The position numbers and the translations under genes were made by a program. From positions 291,809-355,808 of the forward strand of contig VXBP01007083.1 of the NCBI GenBank assembly GCA_013400115.1: a DNA stretch of 64,000 nucleotides, given 5' to 3'. Below, piece by piece: positions 54,286 to 64,000 of the stretch; position 1 is the stretch's first letter; each line of letters starts with the position of its first letter. The notes under the pieces were generated by a model, which saw only the letters and a list, made by a program, of their open reading frames with translations, searched no databases and was not told where the DNA came from. The stretch is from Rhinopomastus cyanomelas. Lineage: Eukaryota; Chordata; Aves; Bucerotiformes; Rhinopomastidae.

Positions 54286-55283
54286 ATATAATGCCTTCAG
54301 CAGTCCCTCCCCACAACAGCCTCAATATTTCTAAAACTGCATTCATTTTGAGAGATTAGTCTTCTTTGTCCTTCCCTAATTACTTATCTGGGAAATATCT
54401 ACAAAAACACAACTGAGGACAAACTGTGATGCTGGCTGGAAAGAGAGACAAAAGATATGCATGTAAAAGCAAAGAAAGTATGTCTCCATCATAGGTAAGG
54501 AGGCAGAATCTTCACTGATTAATACATTGCACAGTTATTTGCAATTATGCAAGCAGGTATAAAATGCTACCAAATCCAAATCTAAATCAGAGCATCTGTA
54601 TGCAATTTGAACTCACTTTGTAAAAGAGCTCACAAAGTACCTGACAATAGATAACTGAAGTGACTACTAATTTATGCTGCTGTCACCACACTAGTTCAGA
54701 CAAACCTTAGTCTGTAAAGTATGTAATTTTTTTCCTAACTGTAAAAACCTGCAAAACAAGCAAATATAAAATGAAGAATAGGATTCATACAATAAATTGT
54801 CTAGAGAGCAAAAGTCAAATCTCAGCACACTCAAAAAAGTGTGTGACTAAGAAAACCATGATTATTGTTCCAAAGAAATCACTAGAACTGATTGCGTTAA
54901 TCTTTTTTCCCTAAAGGACTCTTTTGGCCTCTTTTTATTTATAATGCTTTTTACTACTTTTTACTCTATTGACCTAGACCTGTTTCTAATTTATGTAAAT
55001 ATGATTCCTTTTCTGATTTGCATAAGCAGGTAATTTCACAGTGCAAAGTTTTAAACAGAAAACAGGATGCATGTGCACATTTTTATTTTTTAATCCTAAA
55101 GATTAATAATGCTTAATAAAACCTTTTTATTTTAGATCAATAGTAGGCTTCTGAACCATTTTTAAAAAACAAAAGACCTTAATCTCTGATAATCAGAGCT
55201 CAGACTCAACTTGCAAAAACCCTCCATTCATGTGGAAGTAGGTGGATGTGCCTGGAGGAAGACAGCAAGACAATTTTGTCTTT
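54286..55283. other. Unclassified sequence
   Basis: Nothing recognised. Confidence 0.5.
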
Positions 55284-55407
55284 CACAGAATCACAAAACA
55301 TTAGGGTTTGGAAGGGACCTTGATAGATCATCTAGTCCAATCCCCGATACACAGCAGGTTGACCTAGACCAAGTCGCACAGGAACGCATCCAGGTGGGTT
55401 TTAAACG
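55284..55407 (-). mobile_element. CR1 3' tail
   Basis: 'cacagaatcacaaaacatta', 'gtttggaagggaccttgata' and 'gcatccaggtgggttttaaa' are the reverse complement of a CR1 3' UTR and its last codons. About 124 bases. Confidence 0.92.
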
Positions 55408-55710
55408 TTATGATCCAGTGAAATTCATAGATGTAAGGAAATTACTTGGTGACTATCCTGCACTGGCAGTTGTTAGAGTATCACTGTAACCTGGTAGGTA
55501 GCTAAATAAAGTGTGTGAAAATGCACACTTTCCCCTCGGCAGGGCTTACCTTTCCATTTGGTGTGGATCACCATGCTATATTCTTCACTACACGCAGGCA
55601 TCATCATGTGCTTGTAGTGCTAGGAGGAGTAATTGAGCTCAATGACATTTTGCTTATGAGTTGTGGGGGACTTTTTCATTCCTACTGCCTTCCACTAAGT
55701 ATGTAATGTA
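55408..55710. other. Unclassified sequence
   Basis: Contains an 8-base inverted repeat AAAGTGTG/CACACTTT at about 55508-55531; otherwise nothing. Confidence 0.45.
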
Positions 55711-55959
55711 AGGGCGGTATTAGACGAGTGAAGCTGCACCAAGGGAGGGTTAGGAAGCCCTTTTTCACAGAAAGGGTGATCAGACACAGGAATGGACTGT
55801 CCAGGGCAGTGGTGGAGTCCCCATCCCTGGAGGTGTTTAAGGACAGACTGAATGTGGCTCTTAGTGCCCTAGTCTTGCCGCTGTGGTAATGTTAGGTCGT
55901 GGGCTGGGGTGGATGAGCTCAGAGATCTTTTCTAGCCTCAGTAGTTCTGGATTCTGTGA
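55711..55959 (+). mobile_element. CR1 3' end, older subfamily
   Basis: 'gtgaagctgcaccaagggag', 'ggatggactgtccagggcag'-type coding, 'ggtgtttaaggacagactga' and the end 'agcctcagtagttctggatt'. Same subfamily as 38935-39592. Confidence 0.9.
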
Positions 55960-56989
55960 GATGACTTACAAGGACCAGGTGAACGTTTATGCTCGTTACA
56001 TAAGCAGGGGCAGTTCAAGCTGAAAGTAGGGGGTGTGTGTAAGAAAGTGGGTAACGCTTAGGGAAAGTTAGCACTCAGACTCTTCATAATGAACAAAGCA
56101 GAATCACCAAAGGACACTGTGAGTAACAATAATCCTCTGCTGCTCTTTATTTACCCCCTTTCCTGTTTTCTAACTTGGTGATTCCTTCAGGTAAAAAATG
56201 AGTCAGATCATGAAGAAAGCATTTGCCTTGGAATCTCCTCCTAAAGCCCACAGCCTGAAATGTCAGGAAAGCTATAAAAACAAATCAAGAAATTACATCT
56301 CTCGTGATGCCTAGCATCTGTTGTTTTGTTACAACTTGTGTGCTTACGAAATGCAATTAGAAGGAAGGAAGATGCTGCCCTGGATTTTCCCAGTATGATT
56401 ACAGCATTAAAAAGAAGACAATTTATAGCATTTTGCTGATTGCAATTGCTTTTCTGATGTTAGCTTATTACTTGATTTATATAAGATATATACATAGGTA
56501 ATGAAGTTTAAGCTATTATTGGCTCTAATTACATTATCATGATGATACTATTATTATTATTGTTTTTATTACTGTTGCTGCTTGTGCAGTAAGCTAAGTG
56601 ATCTTTCAGTCTTGTAGCTGTGGTATGTTAGATGAAACACAAGCATGTTTGAAAACAGGGTATTCATGGTATATATATGGTATATTTTATCCATCTATAT
56701 ATGTTAACAGTGTTATTTACATAAATAAAATTAGATACAAGTGTGTTTGCAGAATCCAAGTCTTCTTAAGGCACTGATGTACCAGAAGCAGAGGATATGG
56801 ATCCAGTCAATCGTGCACTTTTAAAATTCCACATACAGAGGATTTCAAGTAAATCAGTATTTCTCTCAGGACATCACTAATCATATGCATCTTACTATTA
56901 GCAATGCAATAACATTTTTGCAAAGTCTGTTAATAAACACCAAAAGATTTTTGGTTTTCACATTTTAATGATAATCCTATCATCTCGGT
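55960..56989. other. Unclassified sequence with a short ATT tract
   Basis: Holds a small ATT-rich run near 56548-56575. The AT-rich 56450-56550 part may be conserved non-coding sequence but this is not testable here. No gene. Confidence 0.45.
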
Positions 56990-57182
56990 ATTTGTTTATT
57001 GTTGTAGTTTGTCTTTGTAAGGGGTTGTTACGGTGGGTAAATTAAATGTCTTGGTTTTTTTCCCAAAAATTGAGTTATTTTTGGCTTTGTCTGCAATTTA
57101 TTATTGGCTTTCGAACCCACCTTGTTTTGTTTGTATTAATTAAATTAACTGGTTGTTCTCCTCTCAGGATAAACCCTTGACA
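56990..57182 (-). mobile_element. LTR-like fragment, pair with 33930-34135
   Basis: On the minus strand it starts TGTCAAGGGTTTATCC. It shares, in order, 'aaattaaatg', 'tttttttcccaaaaa', 'gtctgcaatttattattggc' and 'cttgttttg' with 33930-34135, same orientation. It looks like the 5' ~190 bases of an LTR; no target duplication was seen. Confidence 0.58.
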
Positions 57183-57958
57183 GTTTGTGTAGCGTGATAC
57201 TGAGTAGCTGGGTGTTTAAGCTGACAGCTGAGCAGTTCACCAAATGACAGAACTCATAGCTGTATGGAGAGAAATACTGCATTCAAGACCGTTAATTTGG
57301 TTTAAGAACACTAATTGACTCAGGTGAAATAACTCCTAGAGAGTTTGAAAAAAATAATTTAAGGGTCATATTCTCCTTGAGTATCACACAAGAGTGATCA
57401 CACTGACTTCATTAAATCTGTTTCACATTTACAGCAGTAGCAAACAAGATTGATTCTGTCCCTTTGAAATAAGTTTGCAAATACTGTAATGTCAAATGTA
57501 AAAGAAGGGCTGTATTTAATAAGAGACACTAGCTGACATTCATTATTTTAAAATTAGGAGAAATAGTGTAGAAATCTAATTATAACCTATTTGGTCAGTA
57601 GATCAAGGTTTCTAAGTAAAGCAAATTGTAAGTTGTTAGCAGCTGCACTATTGAGTATAAAGCACCTTAGTTGATGTGGCACTCGGTGGTCAGGTGTTCT
57701 AAAAGTTCATAAGAATTTAATCTTCAACATTAGGGAGAAAGCCCTCAGGGGAGACATTAATATAACTTGGACCTTTTATAATGTTATCATCCCAAATGTC
57801 CTTCAGACATTGGTAGTTCTATGTAACTGCAACAGATCTCTTTCTTGCATGAGAGATAGGTCAGACTGCAGCCATCTGAACAGCAGCAAAGGAAATAGTT
57901 GTCGAATTTACAGCACTCTAAGTGAGGTTTCCAATCCTGGTTCAAAGGCCACACTTAG
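57183..57958. other. Unclassified sequence
   Basis: Nothing recognised. Confidence 0.5.
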
Positions 57959-58162
57959 AGTCATAGAGTCATGGAACAGTTTCTGTTGGAAGAGACCTTG
58001 AGGATCGAGTCCAACCTTTTCCTAGCCCTATCAGCACCACTAAACCCCATCCCCCAATGCAACGTCTACCCTTCTCTTTAACACCTCCAGGGATGGGGAC
58101 TCAGCCCCACCCTGGGCAGGCTGTTCCAATGCCCTTTCAGGAAAGAAATTCCTCCCGAGTTG
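57959..58162 (-). mobile_element. CR1 3' end, older subfamily
   Basis: 'agtcatagagtcatggaaca', 'tgttggaagagaccttgagg', 'caccactaaaccccatcccc' and 'aacacctccagggatgggga' mark a minus-strand CR1 3' UTR with the last codons. Confidence 0.9.
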
Positions 58163-58415
58163 CCACAGTTTGGTTCATGTAATGAAGCAGTATGGGAGAG
58201 CTACAACCTAATAATGCATTTTGCTGAAAACGTTAACCTTTAATATATCAGGAGAACTTTGGATGCTGTTCTGACAAAAGAACAAACTTTTTCTTTTTTG
58301 TTTTATTTGAAAGATGACGCATATATAATGGTTAGAATTAAAGCATCCAACATAAAGAGAATTGCTTTCATAGTTGTATGAAATCAACACTGATCATCCA
58401 GCCATATCATCTTTG

Positions 58416-58771
58416 ATCACAGTATCACACAGTATTATCAAGGTTGGAAGAGAGCTCATAGATCATCCAGTCCAACCTGTCACCACAGAGCTCAAGGCTA
58501 GACCATGGCACCAAGTGCCATGTCCAATCCTGCCTTGAACAGCTCCAGGGACGGCGACTCCACCACCTCCCTGGGCAGGCCATTCCAGTGGCCAATGACT
58601 CTCTCGGTGAAGAACTTTCTCCTCACCTCAAGCCTAAATTTCCCCTGACGCAGCTTGAGGCTGTGTCCTCTTGTTCTGGTGCTGGCTGCCTGAGAGAAGA
58701 GAGCAACCTCCTCCTGGCCACAACCACCCCTCAGGTAGTTGTAGACAGCAATAAGGTCTCCCCTGAGCACA
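58416..58771 (-). mobile_element. CR1 3' end with open C-terminal frame
   Basis: Minus-strand CR1: degenerate tail 'atcacagtatcacacagtat', 'aaggttggaagagagctcat', then an open ORF2 C-terminus (see 58498-58771). Subfamily distinct from both ATTCTATG- and ATCCTATG-tail copies. Confidence 0.92.
58498..58771 (-). pseudogene. CR1 ORF2 C-terminal end
   Basis: About 90 open codons: RGDLIAVYNYLRGGCGQEEV, ALFSQAASTRTRGHSLKLRQ, GKFRLEVRRKFFTERVIGHW, NGLPREVVESPSLELFKAGL and the end DMALGAMV. Lies beyond the RT active site; no start of its own. Confidence 0.85.
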
Positions 58772-59650
58772 AGATACAATATTTTCAGGCTGAAACTGTG
58801 AATGATGGAGTTGAATGAATTAGGACAGAAAAAAGACCGGCAATAAAATGGATATTATTGTCAATACAATAAGTTAAGAGACCAGATGAAAACAGACAAC
58901 TTCCTGTTCCTAAAAGAATTCATAATATCAACAAAAATAGTGGAACTTTAGATACTCAGTGTAAGAACAATTCTAAACACATCCTAAGTTTCTACTGAGA
59001 AAATAACACTTTTAAGCCTTCCCTTAAAAAAGAAATGTAATAGTTCATGAGAACTTCCAAGTCCTGAGGGAGCAGATGAATGGCTGATAACTATAACATC
59101 TTCATCTATGCTCTTTGAAACTCTTGAGAAGACAAGAAAATTGACACGCTTCAAGGCATTGCAGTCTCAGTTCTTTAGGCACAGGTGCACAATGAGGAGC
59201 TTTGTTTAGTTCTCACACCCCCCAGTCCCACTTATTTTGTTACTTCAGATAGTCAGATGTATTTTCAGCATTTGTAAAGTTGTTTTCAGCTCCCTATTTT
59301 CTCCTTCTCAGAGCGTGACAATCACTTGTCAGTACTTTTTTGATATTTCAATCCATAGGCTGAAGATCAGCAGACATACATTCCCTGTTGTGGGGAACTG
59401 AACTACAGTTGCTTAAGGTAATTAATTAATTACCTTCTCTATCACTTCTTGCTTCCTTCCCCCTTTAAGAATGTAAGACATGTTATTCACAAAACCCACC
59501 AGTATAAGGAAGTACAAACAAAACTTACATTACTCTACATCAATATATCTCTTTGTATAGCAACACATGAAACAATGGAGTGCTAGTCATGCAATGGGAT
59601 CTGCAAGAAACATGAGGATCAGAAGGCCTCAAGGATGAAAAAAATATATT
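58772..59650. other. Unclassified sequence with a 22-bp palindrome
   Basis: No gene or repeat family. The palindrome at 59415-59436 is the only structure seen. Confidence 0.45.
59415..59436. repeat. 22-bp perfect palindrome
   Basis: AAGGTAATTAA followed immediately by its exact reverse complement. The core is three overlapping TAATTA-type homeodomain sites. Confidence 0.95.
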
Positions 59651-60708
59651 CCCTTTCTGAAATGTTTGTACACCAGTGCACACAGTTTGAGGACTGGTTT
59701 AGGGATAAGTTGAGCAAACTGGATGTGCACAAACCCATGGGCCCAGATGGGATGCACCTGCGTGTGCTAATGGCGGAAGTCATTGCTAGGCCACTCTCCA
59801 TCATCTTTGCTAGGTCCTGGGGAGTGGGAGAGGTGCCTAGGGACTGGAAAATAGCAAATGTGACCCCAATCTTTAAAAAGGGAAAGAAGGAAGACCCAGG
59901 TAACTATAGACCGGTCAGCCTCACCTCCATCCCAAGAAAGGTGATGGAACAATTTGTACTAGAGGCTGTTTCCGGGCACATCAAGGACAGGAGGGTCATT
60001 AGGGACAGTCAGCATGGCTTCACAAAGGGAAAGTCATGCTTGACCAACCTGATAGCCTTTTATGAGGGTGTAACCAGGTGGATGGATGATGGCAGAGCCG
60101 TGGATGTCATCTATCGTGACTTAAGAAAGGCATTTGACACGGTCTCTCACAGCATCCTTGCAGACAAACTGAGGCAGTGTGGCCTAGATTTTCGGGTAGT
60201 GAGGTGGATTGTANNNNNNNNNNNNNNNNNNNNNNNNNNNNNNNNNNNNNNNNNNNNNNNNNNNNNNNNNNNNNNNNNNNNNNNNNNNNNNNNNNNNNNN
60301 NNNNNNNNNNNNNNNNNNNNNNNNNNNNNNNNNNNNNNNNNNNNNNNNNNNNNNNNNNNNNNNNNNNNNNNNGTGGAGAACCTCCCTTACGAGGAGAGGC
60401 TGAGGGAGCTGGGTCTCTTTAGCTTGGAAAAGAGGAGACTGAGGGGTGACCTCATTAATGTCTACAAGTATTTGAGGGGTGGGTGTCAGGAGGATGGCAC
60501 TGGGCTGTTCTTGGTGCCATGTAGTGCTAGGACGAGGGGCAATGGTTGTCAGCTGGAACATAGGAGGTTCCACATCAACCTGAGGAGGAACTTCTTCATG
60601 GTGAGAGTGACGGAGCACTGGAACAGGCTGCCCAGGGGGGTTGTGGAGTCTCCTTCACTGGAGATGTTCAAGACCCGACTGGACAGGTTCCTGTGTGACT
60701 TGGTCTAG
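59651..60708 (+). pseudogene. CR1 ORF2 RT N-terminal half and C-terminus across a gap
   Basis: Before the gap: DKLSKLDVHKPMGPDGMHLR, DWKIANVTPIFKKGKKEDPG, NYRPVSLTSIPRKVMEQFVL, QHGFTKGKSCLTNLIAFYEG and RDLRKAFDTVSH, the last including the motif-A aspartate. After the gap: YEERLRELGLFSLEKRRLRG, DLINVYKYLRGGCQEDGTGL and HWNRLPRGVVESPSLEMFKT. The catalytic ADD motif would lie in the n's. The frame appears continuous only because 159 is divisible by three, so the join must not be taken as a real protein. Confidence 0.88.
60214..60372. other. Assembly gap (159 n)
   Basis: A run of n inside a CR1 copy. A normal CR1 has about 800 bases between the flanking motifs (RKAFDTVSH... and ...YEERLRELG), so either the gap length is an estimate or the copy is deleted. 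Confidence 1.
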
Positions 60709-60801
60709 GTGATCCTGCTGTGTCAGGGGGATTGGACTGGATGATCTTTCAATGTCCCTTCCAGTCCATAGTGATTCTATGATTCTATTCTATGATTCTC
60801 A

Positions 60802-61238
60802 TGGAAATGATCAGGAGGAGCTGGAGGCCACTGGCCAGCAGGAAGTGTGATACAGCTGCCATCATAGAAACCTGGTGCAATGACTTCCATAACTGGAGTG
60901 CCGCAGCCAACAGCTACCAAATCTTAAGAAGGGAGAGACAAGGTAGAAGAGGAGGTGGAGTGGCCCTCTATGTTAGGGAAGTGCAAGAATGCCTGCAAAT
61001 TAATTAAACAGATGATAGGGTTGAGTCCATATCGGTAAGAACCAGGAGGAAGGCCAATAAAGCTGATATCATGGTGGGGTCTGTTCTAGATGCCCAACCA
61101 GGATGAAGAAGCAGACAAAACATTCTATAAGCACTATGGGGAGGTTTCATGATCACTGCCTGTTGCTCTGACAACAGGGTTGGACTAGATGACCTTTCAA
61201 GCTCCCTTACAAGCCCTAATGGTATGTTGGTCTGTGAA
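60802..61238 (+). mobile_element. Internally deleted CR1: endonuclease start joined to 3' tail
   Basis: Starts in the first endonuclease block ('caggaggagctggaggcc' = the Q-EELEA segment), continues through CDTAAIIETWCNDFHNWSAA and GRRGGGVALYVREVQECLQ with decay, and ends at about 61150-61238 with a CR1 3' UTR ('gggttggactagatgacctt'). RT and the ORF2 C-terminus are absent. It begins three bases after the end of the previous CR1. Confidence 0.8.
60830..61007 (+). pseudogene. CR1 endonuclease N-terminal fragment
   Basis: An open stretch including ASRKCDTAAIIETWCNDFHN, YQILRRERQGRRGGGVALYV and REVQECLQIN. IIETW corresponds to the I.ITETWWD motif whose glutamate helps bind metal in the endonuclease. 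The sequence is more diverged than the copies at 18 kb and 38 kb. Confidence 0.8.
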
Positions 61239-61670
61239 ATTATTTAAATAATTCAGATCAGGAAGAAAATACTGAGTGTTTGGGCAGAGATTAGCCCTGA
61301 CTAGTTAGCAACCTCAGAAAACACAAGACAGCTGCAAATACAGAGGCAAACTTCAGCGATCTTTTTCATGCCCTGAGAGGTAGATGGAATGATTAGCACA
61401 ACCTTGCTTTGGATTTGTTTCAAAGAAAAATAAAATTGCAAAGTGGTCACTCAATTTTTAATAATTTTAAAAACAACCATACCCAAATTATGCCATTCCC
61501 AAGTTCAGTGGTCAGGCTTGCTGAGAAGCCATGGTACCTAGTTGTTAGCTTGAAAATACTGTATTTGAAATGTGTAATGGAAAAACACAGCACGTGAAGC
61601 GGATGTAAGAAATCTGCTTGTTCACAAAGCTGTTTGGCAGTACGCTCCCCGTGCCCAGAAAACTGATGCA
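61239..61670. other. Unclassified sequence
   Basis: Nothing recognised. Confidence 0.5.
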
Positions 61671-61938
61671 GTCATAGAATCGTCATTTCTGGAAAAGACC
61701 TCCAGGATCATCAAGTCCTGCACTCATCCAAACATCTCCCTAACCCATAGACCATGGCCTCAAGTGCCAGATCTATTTGTTTTTTAAACAACGCCAAGGA
61801 TGGAGACTCCACCAGCTCCCTGGGCAGCCTGTTCCAGTGCCCAACCACTTTCTCAGTAAAGAACTTCTTCCTAAGATCCAATCTCAACATCCCCTCAGGC
61901 AACTTGAGGCCATTTCTTCTTCCTCTTGTCCTATGACA
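61671..61938 (-). mobile_element. CR1 3' end, older subfamily
   Basis: 'gtcatagaatcgtcatttct', 'ggaaaagacctccaggatca', 'gccaaggatggagactccac' and LPEGMLRLDLRKKFFTEKVV, HWNRLPRELVESPSLALFKK on the minus strand. Open for ~75 codons. Confidence 0.92.
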
Positions 61939-62042
61939 CCTCAATGTGTTTATCTGTGTCTGTATCCATAGATACCTATATGTATGTATTTTTATAGATA
62001 TTATTTATATTTTGATGTAAATTTTTATATACATTTCAATAA

Positions 62043-62350
62043 AGAATCATTGAATTAATAAGATAGGAAGAGATCTCCAAGATCATCAAGTCCAACTATC
62101 CACCCAACACCACCTTGCTCAGTAAACCCTGTTCCCTAGGGCCACATATACATGTTTTTTGAATCCCTCCAGGGATGGCAACTCCACTCCCTCCCTGGGC
62201 AGCCTGTTCCAATCCCTGACCACTCTGTCAGGGAAGCAATTGTTCCTAATATCCAATCCAAACTTCCCCTGGCACAACTTGGGGCCATTCCCTCTTGCAT
62301 TGCTAGGGACTTGGGAGAAGAGAGCAATATATACCTGACACCCTTAGGAA
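62043..62350 (-). mobile_element. CR1 3' end, older subfamily
   Basis: 'agaatcattgaattaataag', 'atctccaagatcatcaagtc', 'gaatccctccagggatggca', 'gccctgttccaatccctgac'-type coding, and 'cttcccctggcacaacttgg'. Same subfamily as 53987-54285. Minus strand, 5'-truncated. Confidence 0.92.
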
Positions 62351-63913
62351 TGTCCTTCATGTATCGCTGTTGCTATTAGCAAAAGAAATTAAAAATGTCT
62401 GAAACAATTTCTTTACTTCTGTATCTTGGCAAGAGGCTAAGTACTGAAAACAAGTTTAAAATCTTTCCTTTGAACATGATCCCTGAAGTGATATCTTGGC
62501 ATTTATTGTGCATAGAATGATCACTAGGGGTGGCACAGGGAAATTATCGTGTTGCAAGTGGATTAATGGTTAAATTCTAGCTGTAGAATGGAATGGATTT
62601 TGCTGATTTATAGCATCTTTAACCAACATAGTAGCCAGAATACAAGTGACACTCTACAGTGATTGGCATGTATATCATCTTATGAGGCTCCCATTCTGCT
62701 TATTATGCATTTAGAACTAATTAATAAGGTGAAACAGTTTACTGATATGTAATACTAAATAATTGAGAAGTTTTACTAAATACTGTTTACCAAACTTTGT
62801 CTTCTACCCAAATGCTTAGTTATGGCAGAGAATACGGATGAGTAGAGAGTCTAATTCTTCATTCTAATCTTTTGAAGTCCATAATAATGGAATATGTGAA
62901 CTGCATAACTCGTAGAGTGTGAAACGCTTTCTCTAAGTGTGCTATTTTCTTTCTGATATTGGCCAAGAACAAAAATAAGTAATCTCTTGCCAGTTTGCCA
63001 TTAAACTGAGATTCGACCTTTGCTGTGGGCAATGGCAAAAACCGAGCAAAACAAGATCCAAGCAGGCCAGATCTCTCCTGCCACATCAGGGTTCCTATCA
63101 GCTTTATTTCTGCAGAGTGATAGTGCAAGTAACCTGTTGCTGACATCAAGAGGCTTTCAGAGAAGCTAAATGGAGCTCTTCAGAGGACTAGGCATCTTCT
63201 CCCAGAGCTGCCTAGGTCTGGTTTGGAAAGGGCCCATCTCATCCAACACATCTGCTCTGTTTCTCTCACTCATGATTGTTGTCCCTATCTGAACAAATGA
63301 TTAACATTCATTGTTTTTTTCAGTGTTCCCATTCACAGCCAGTGCATGTCTGCTTTACACACTGATTATTAACTAGTCAGTCTGTAAATACCAGTGGTGG
63401 CAGCTGCCCTTAATGTTATCAATTAACATAAAGCTCTGTCTCTGCCTTCTTACCCACTCCCCAGCATACATAATCCATCCTGTCAGTGTCAATGTTATGA
63501 ATACGGTAGACCAGAGAGTGATACTTTGCTTAAGGATGGGATTTTAAGATCTTGGGGCAGAGTACTGAGCTAACAGGTGGAATGGGTTTTGGTCCCTGAA
63601 TATGAAATAGTCCTGTTTGGACTCCCTCATGGCAGTGTACAGCAACAGTTCTGGTAATATCAAGAAATGACAGAAAATATTTGACATACAAACAATCCTG
63701 ATAGCTCTTGAGTACATGCAGAGGGCAAATACAAAAACAGCTTTCACTGAGTGATAGCAGAGGGAAAAAAAATCAGCATACATTGCTAAATGTTTTCTGA
63801 GCTGGCTGTAACTCTGCTCTTAACAGCCAGAGATACACTTAATTTCTGTACCTGTTTCATGTACCCAAAAGTTTGAATGCAAACACTGACTCCTCAACAT
63901 TACGTATGTAGAT
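62351..63913. other. Unclassified sequence, no gene seen
   Basis: No repeat recognised. The 96-codon frame at 62859-63149 (minus) has no family resemblance. The AT-rich 62680-62760 segment might be conserved non-coding DNA. Confidence 0.45.
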
Positions 63914-64000
63914 TCCCAGAATCCCAGAATTATTGAGGCTAGAAAACACCTCTGAGCTCATCCAGCCCAGCCCATGACTTGGCATCACCACAACGTAGAC
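63914..64000 (-). mobile_element. CR1 3' tail at the window edge
   Basis: 'cccagaatcccagaattatt' followed by 'gaggctagaaaacacctctg' and 'ccagcccagcccatgacttg' is the 'gaattattgaggctgg' CR1 3' UTR, continuing beyond the window. Confidence 0.9.

Larger units (their letters stand above)
59651..60799 (+). mobile_element. CR1 with two internal breaks and an assembly gap
   Basis: The 5' end is the first endonuclease codons ('tgaaatgtttgtacaccagt', compare 'tgaaatgcttatacaccaat' at 38150), joined at about 59684 to the pre-RT segment ('gggataagttgagcaaactg'). The RT N-terminal half then runs to 60213, where 159 n's begin. After 60372 the ORF2 C-terminus resumes and the element ends with the 3' UTR and tail at 60799. 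The endonuclease body is deleted; whether the RT centre is deleted or merely unassembled is unknown. Confidence 0.9.

Noticed and set aside
59635..60708. 357-codon continuous frame
   Set aside because: Continuity is an artefact of 159 n's being divisible by three; the CR1 around it also has a deletion joint upstream.
1..64000. CRISPR arrays, operons, tRNA or rRNA genes
   Set aside because: No regularly spaced repeats, no cloverleaf or rRNA sequence; repeats are interspersed retrotransposons of a bird-like nuclear genome.

Overview
This window reads as bird nuclear DNA from a gene-poor region, either a gene desert or the inside of a very long intron. The main evidence is dozens of CR1 LINE (non-LTR retrotransposon) copies in both orientations. 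They carry the avian CR1 3' end with its 8-bp tail units (ATTCTATG or ATCCTATG) and recognisable pieces of the two CR1 proteins: ORF1 with a GDSL-esterase-like motif, and ORF2 endonuclease plus reverse transcriptase (RT). Summing my own boundaries, CR1 covers about a quarter of the window. That is high for a bird and points to a lineage with CR1 expansion, but no species can be named. No complete host protein-coding gene, tRNA, rRNA or CRISPR array is visible.

Layout. 1-4.7 kb: mostly unclassified sequence with three CR1 pieces and a GT microsatellite. 4.7-7.4 kb: a rearranged minus-strand CR1 block (RT N-terminal half, endonuclease, ORF1, then a misplaced RT C-terminal piece). 9.7-14.1 kb: a minus-strand LTR, a second LTR family, several CR1 tails, and a CR1 nested head-on in another CR1. 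15.7-18.5 kb: one weak host exon candidate, then a CR1 broken by a 592-bp hAT-Charlie DNA transposon with an 8-bp target duplication, by an LTR fragment and by a 40-bp CR1 tail. 19.5-27 kb: CR1 pieces, one of them containing a short telomere-like run, and an 814-bp solo LTR with a 5-bp target duplication. 28.2-29.8 kb: the best-preserved CR1 (312-codon open RT frame) with a double 3' end, followed by an LTR. 33.6-39.6 kb: a second copy of the double-ended CR1, two copies of a young ATCCTATG-tail subfamily, an internally deleted CR1, and a small ORF with a signal-peptide-like start. 41.5-50.8 kb: sparse repeats, a pair of RFX X-box-like motifs, and a 389-bp ERVK-type solo LTR with a 6-bp duplication. 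54-64 kb: more CR1s, including an internally deleted copy that contains the assembly gap.

Nothing here acts together as a pathway. The biology is the history of retrotransposition. The strongest candidate for something undescribed is the CR1 lineage whose 3' UTR is a fusion of two CR1 3' ends, seen at two independent loci with the same junction. Next is a recurring class of CR1 copies that keep an upstream segment and a downstream segment but have lost the middle. All family assignments come from reading motifs and from remembered consensus features; no search was run.
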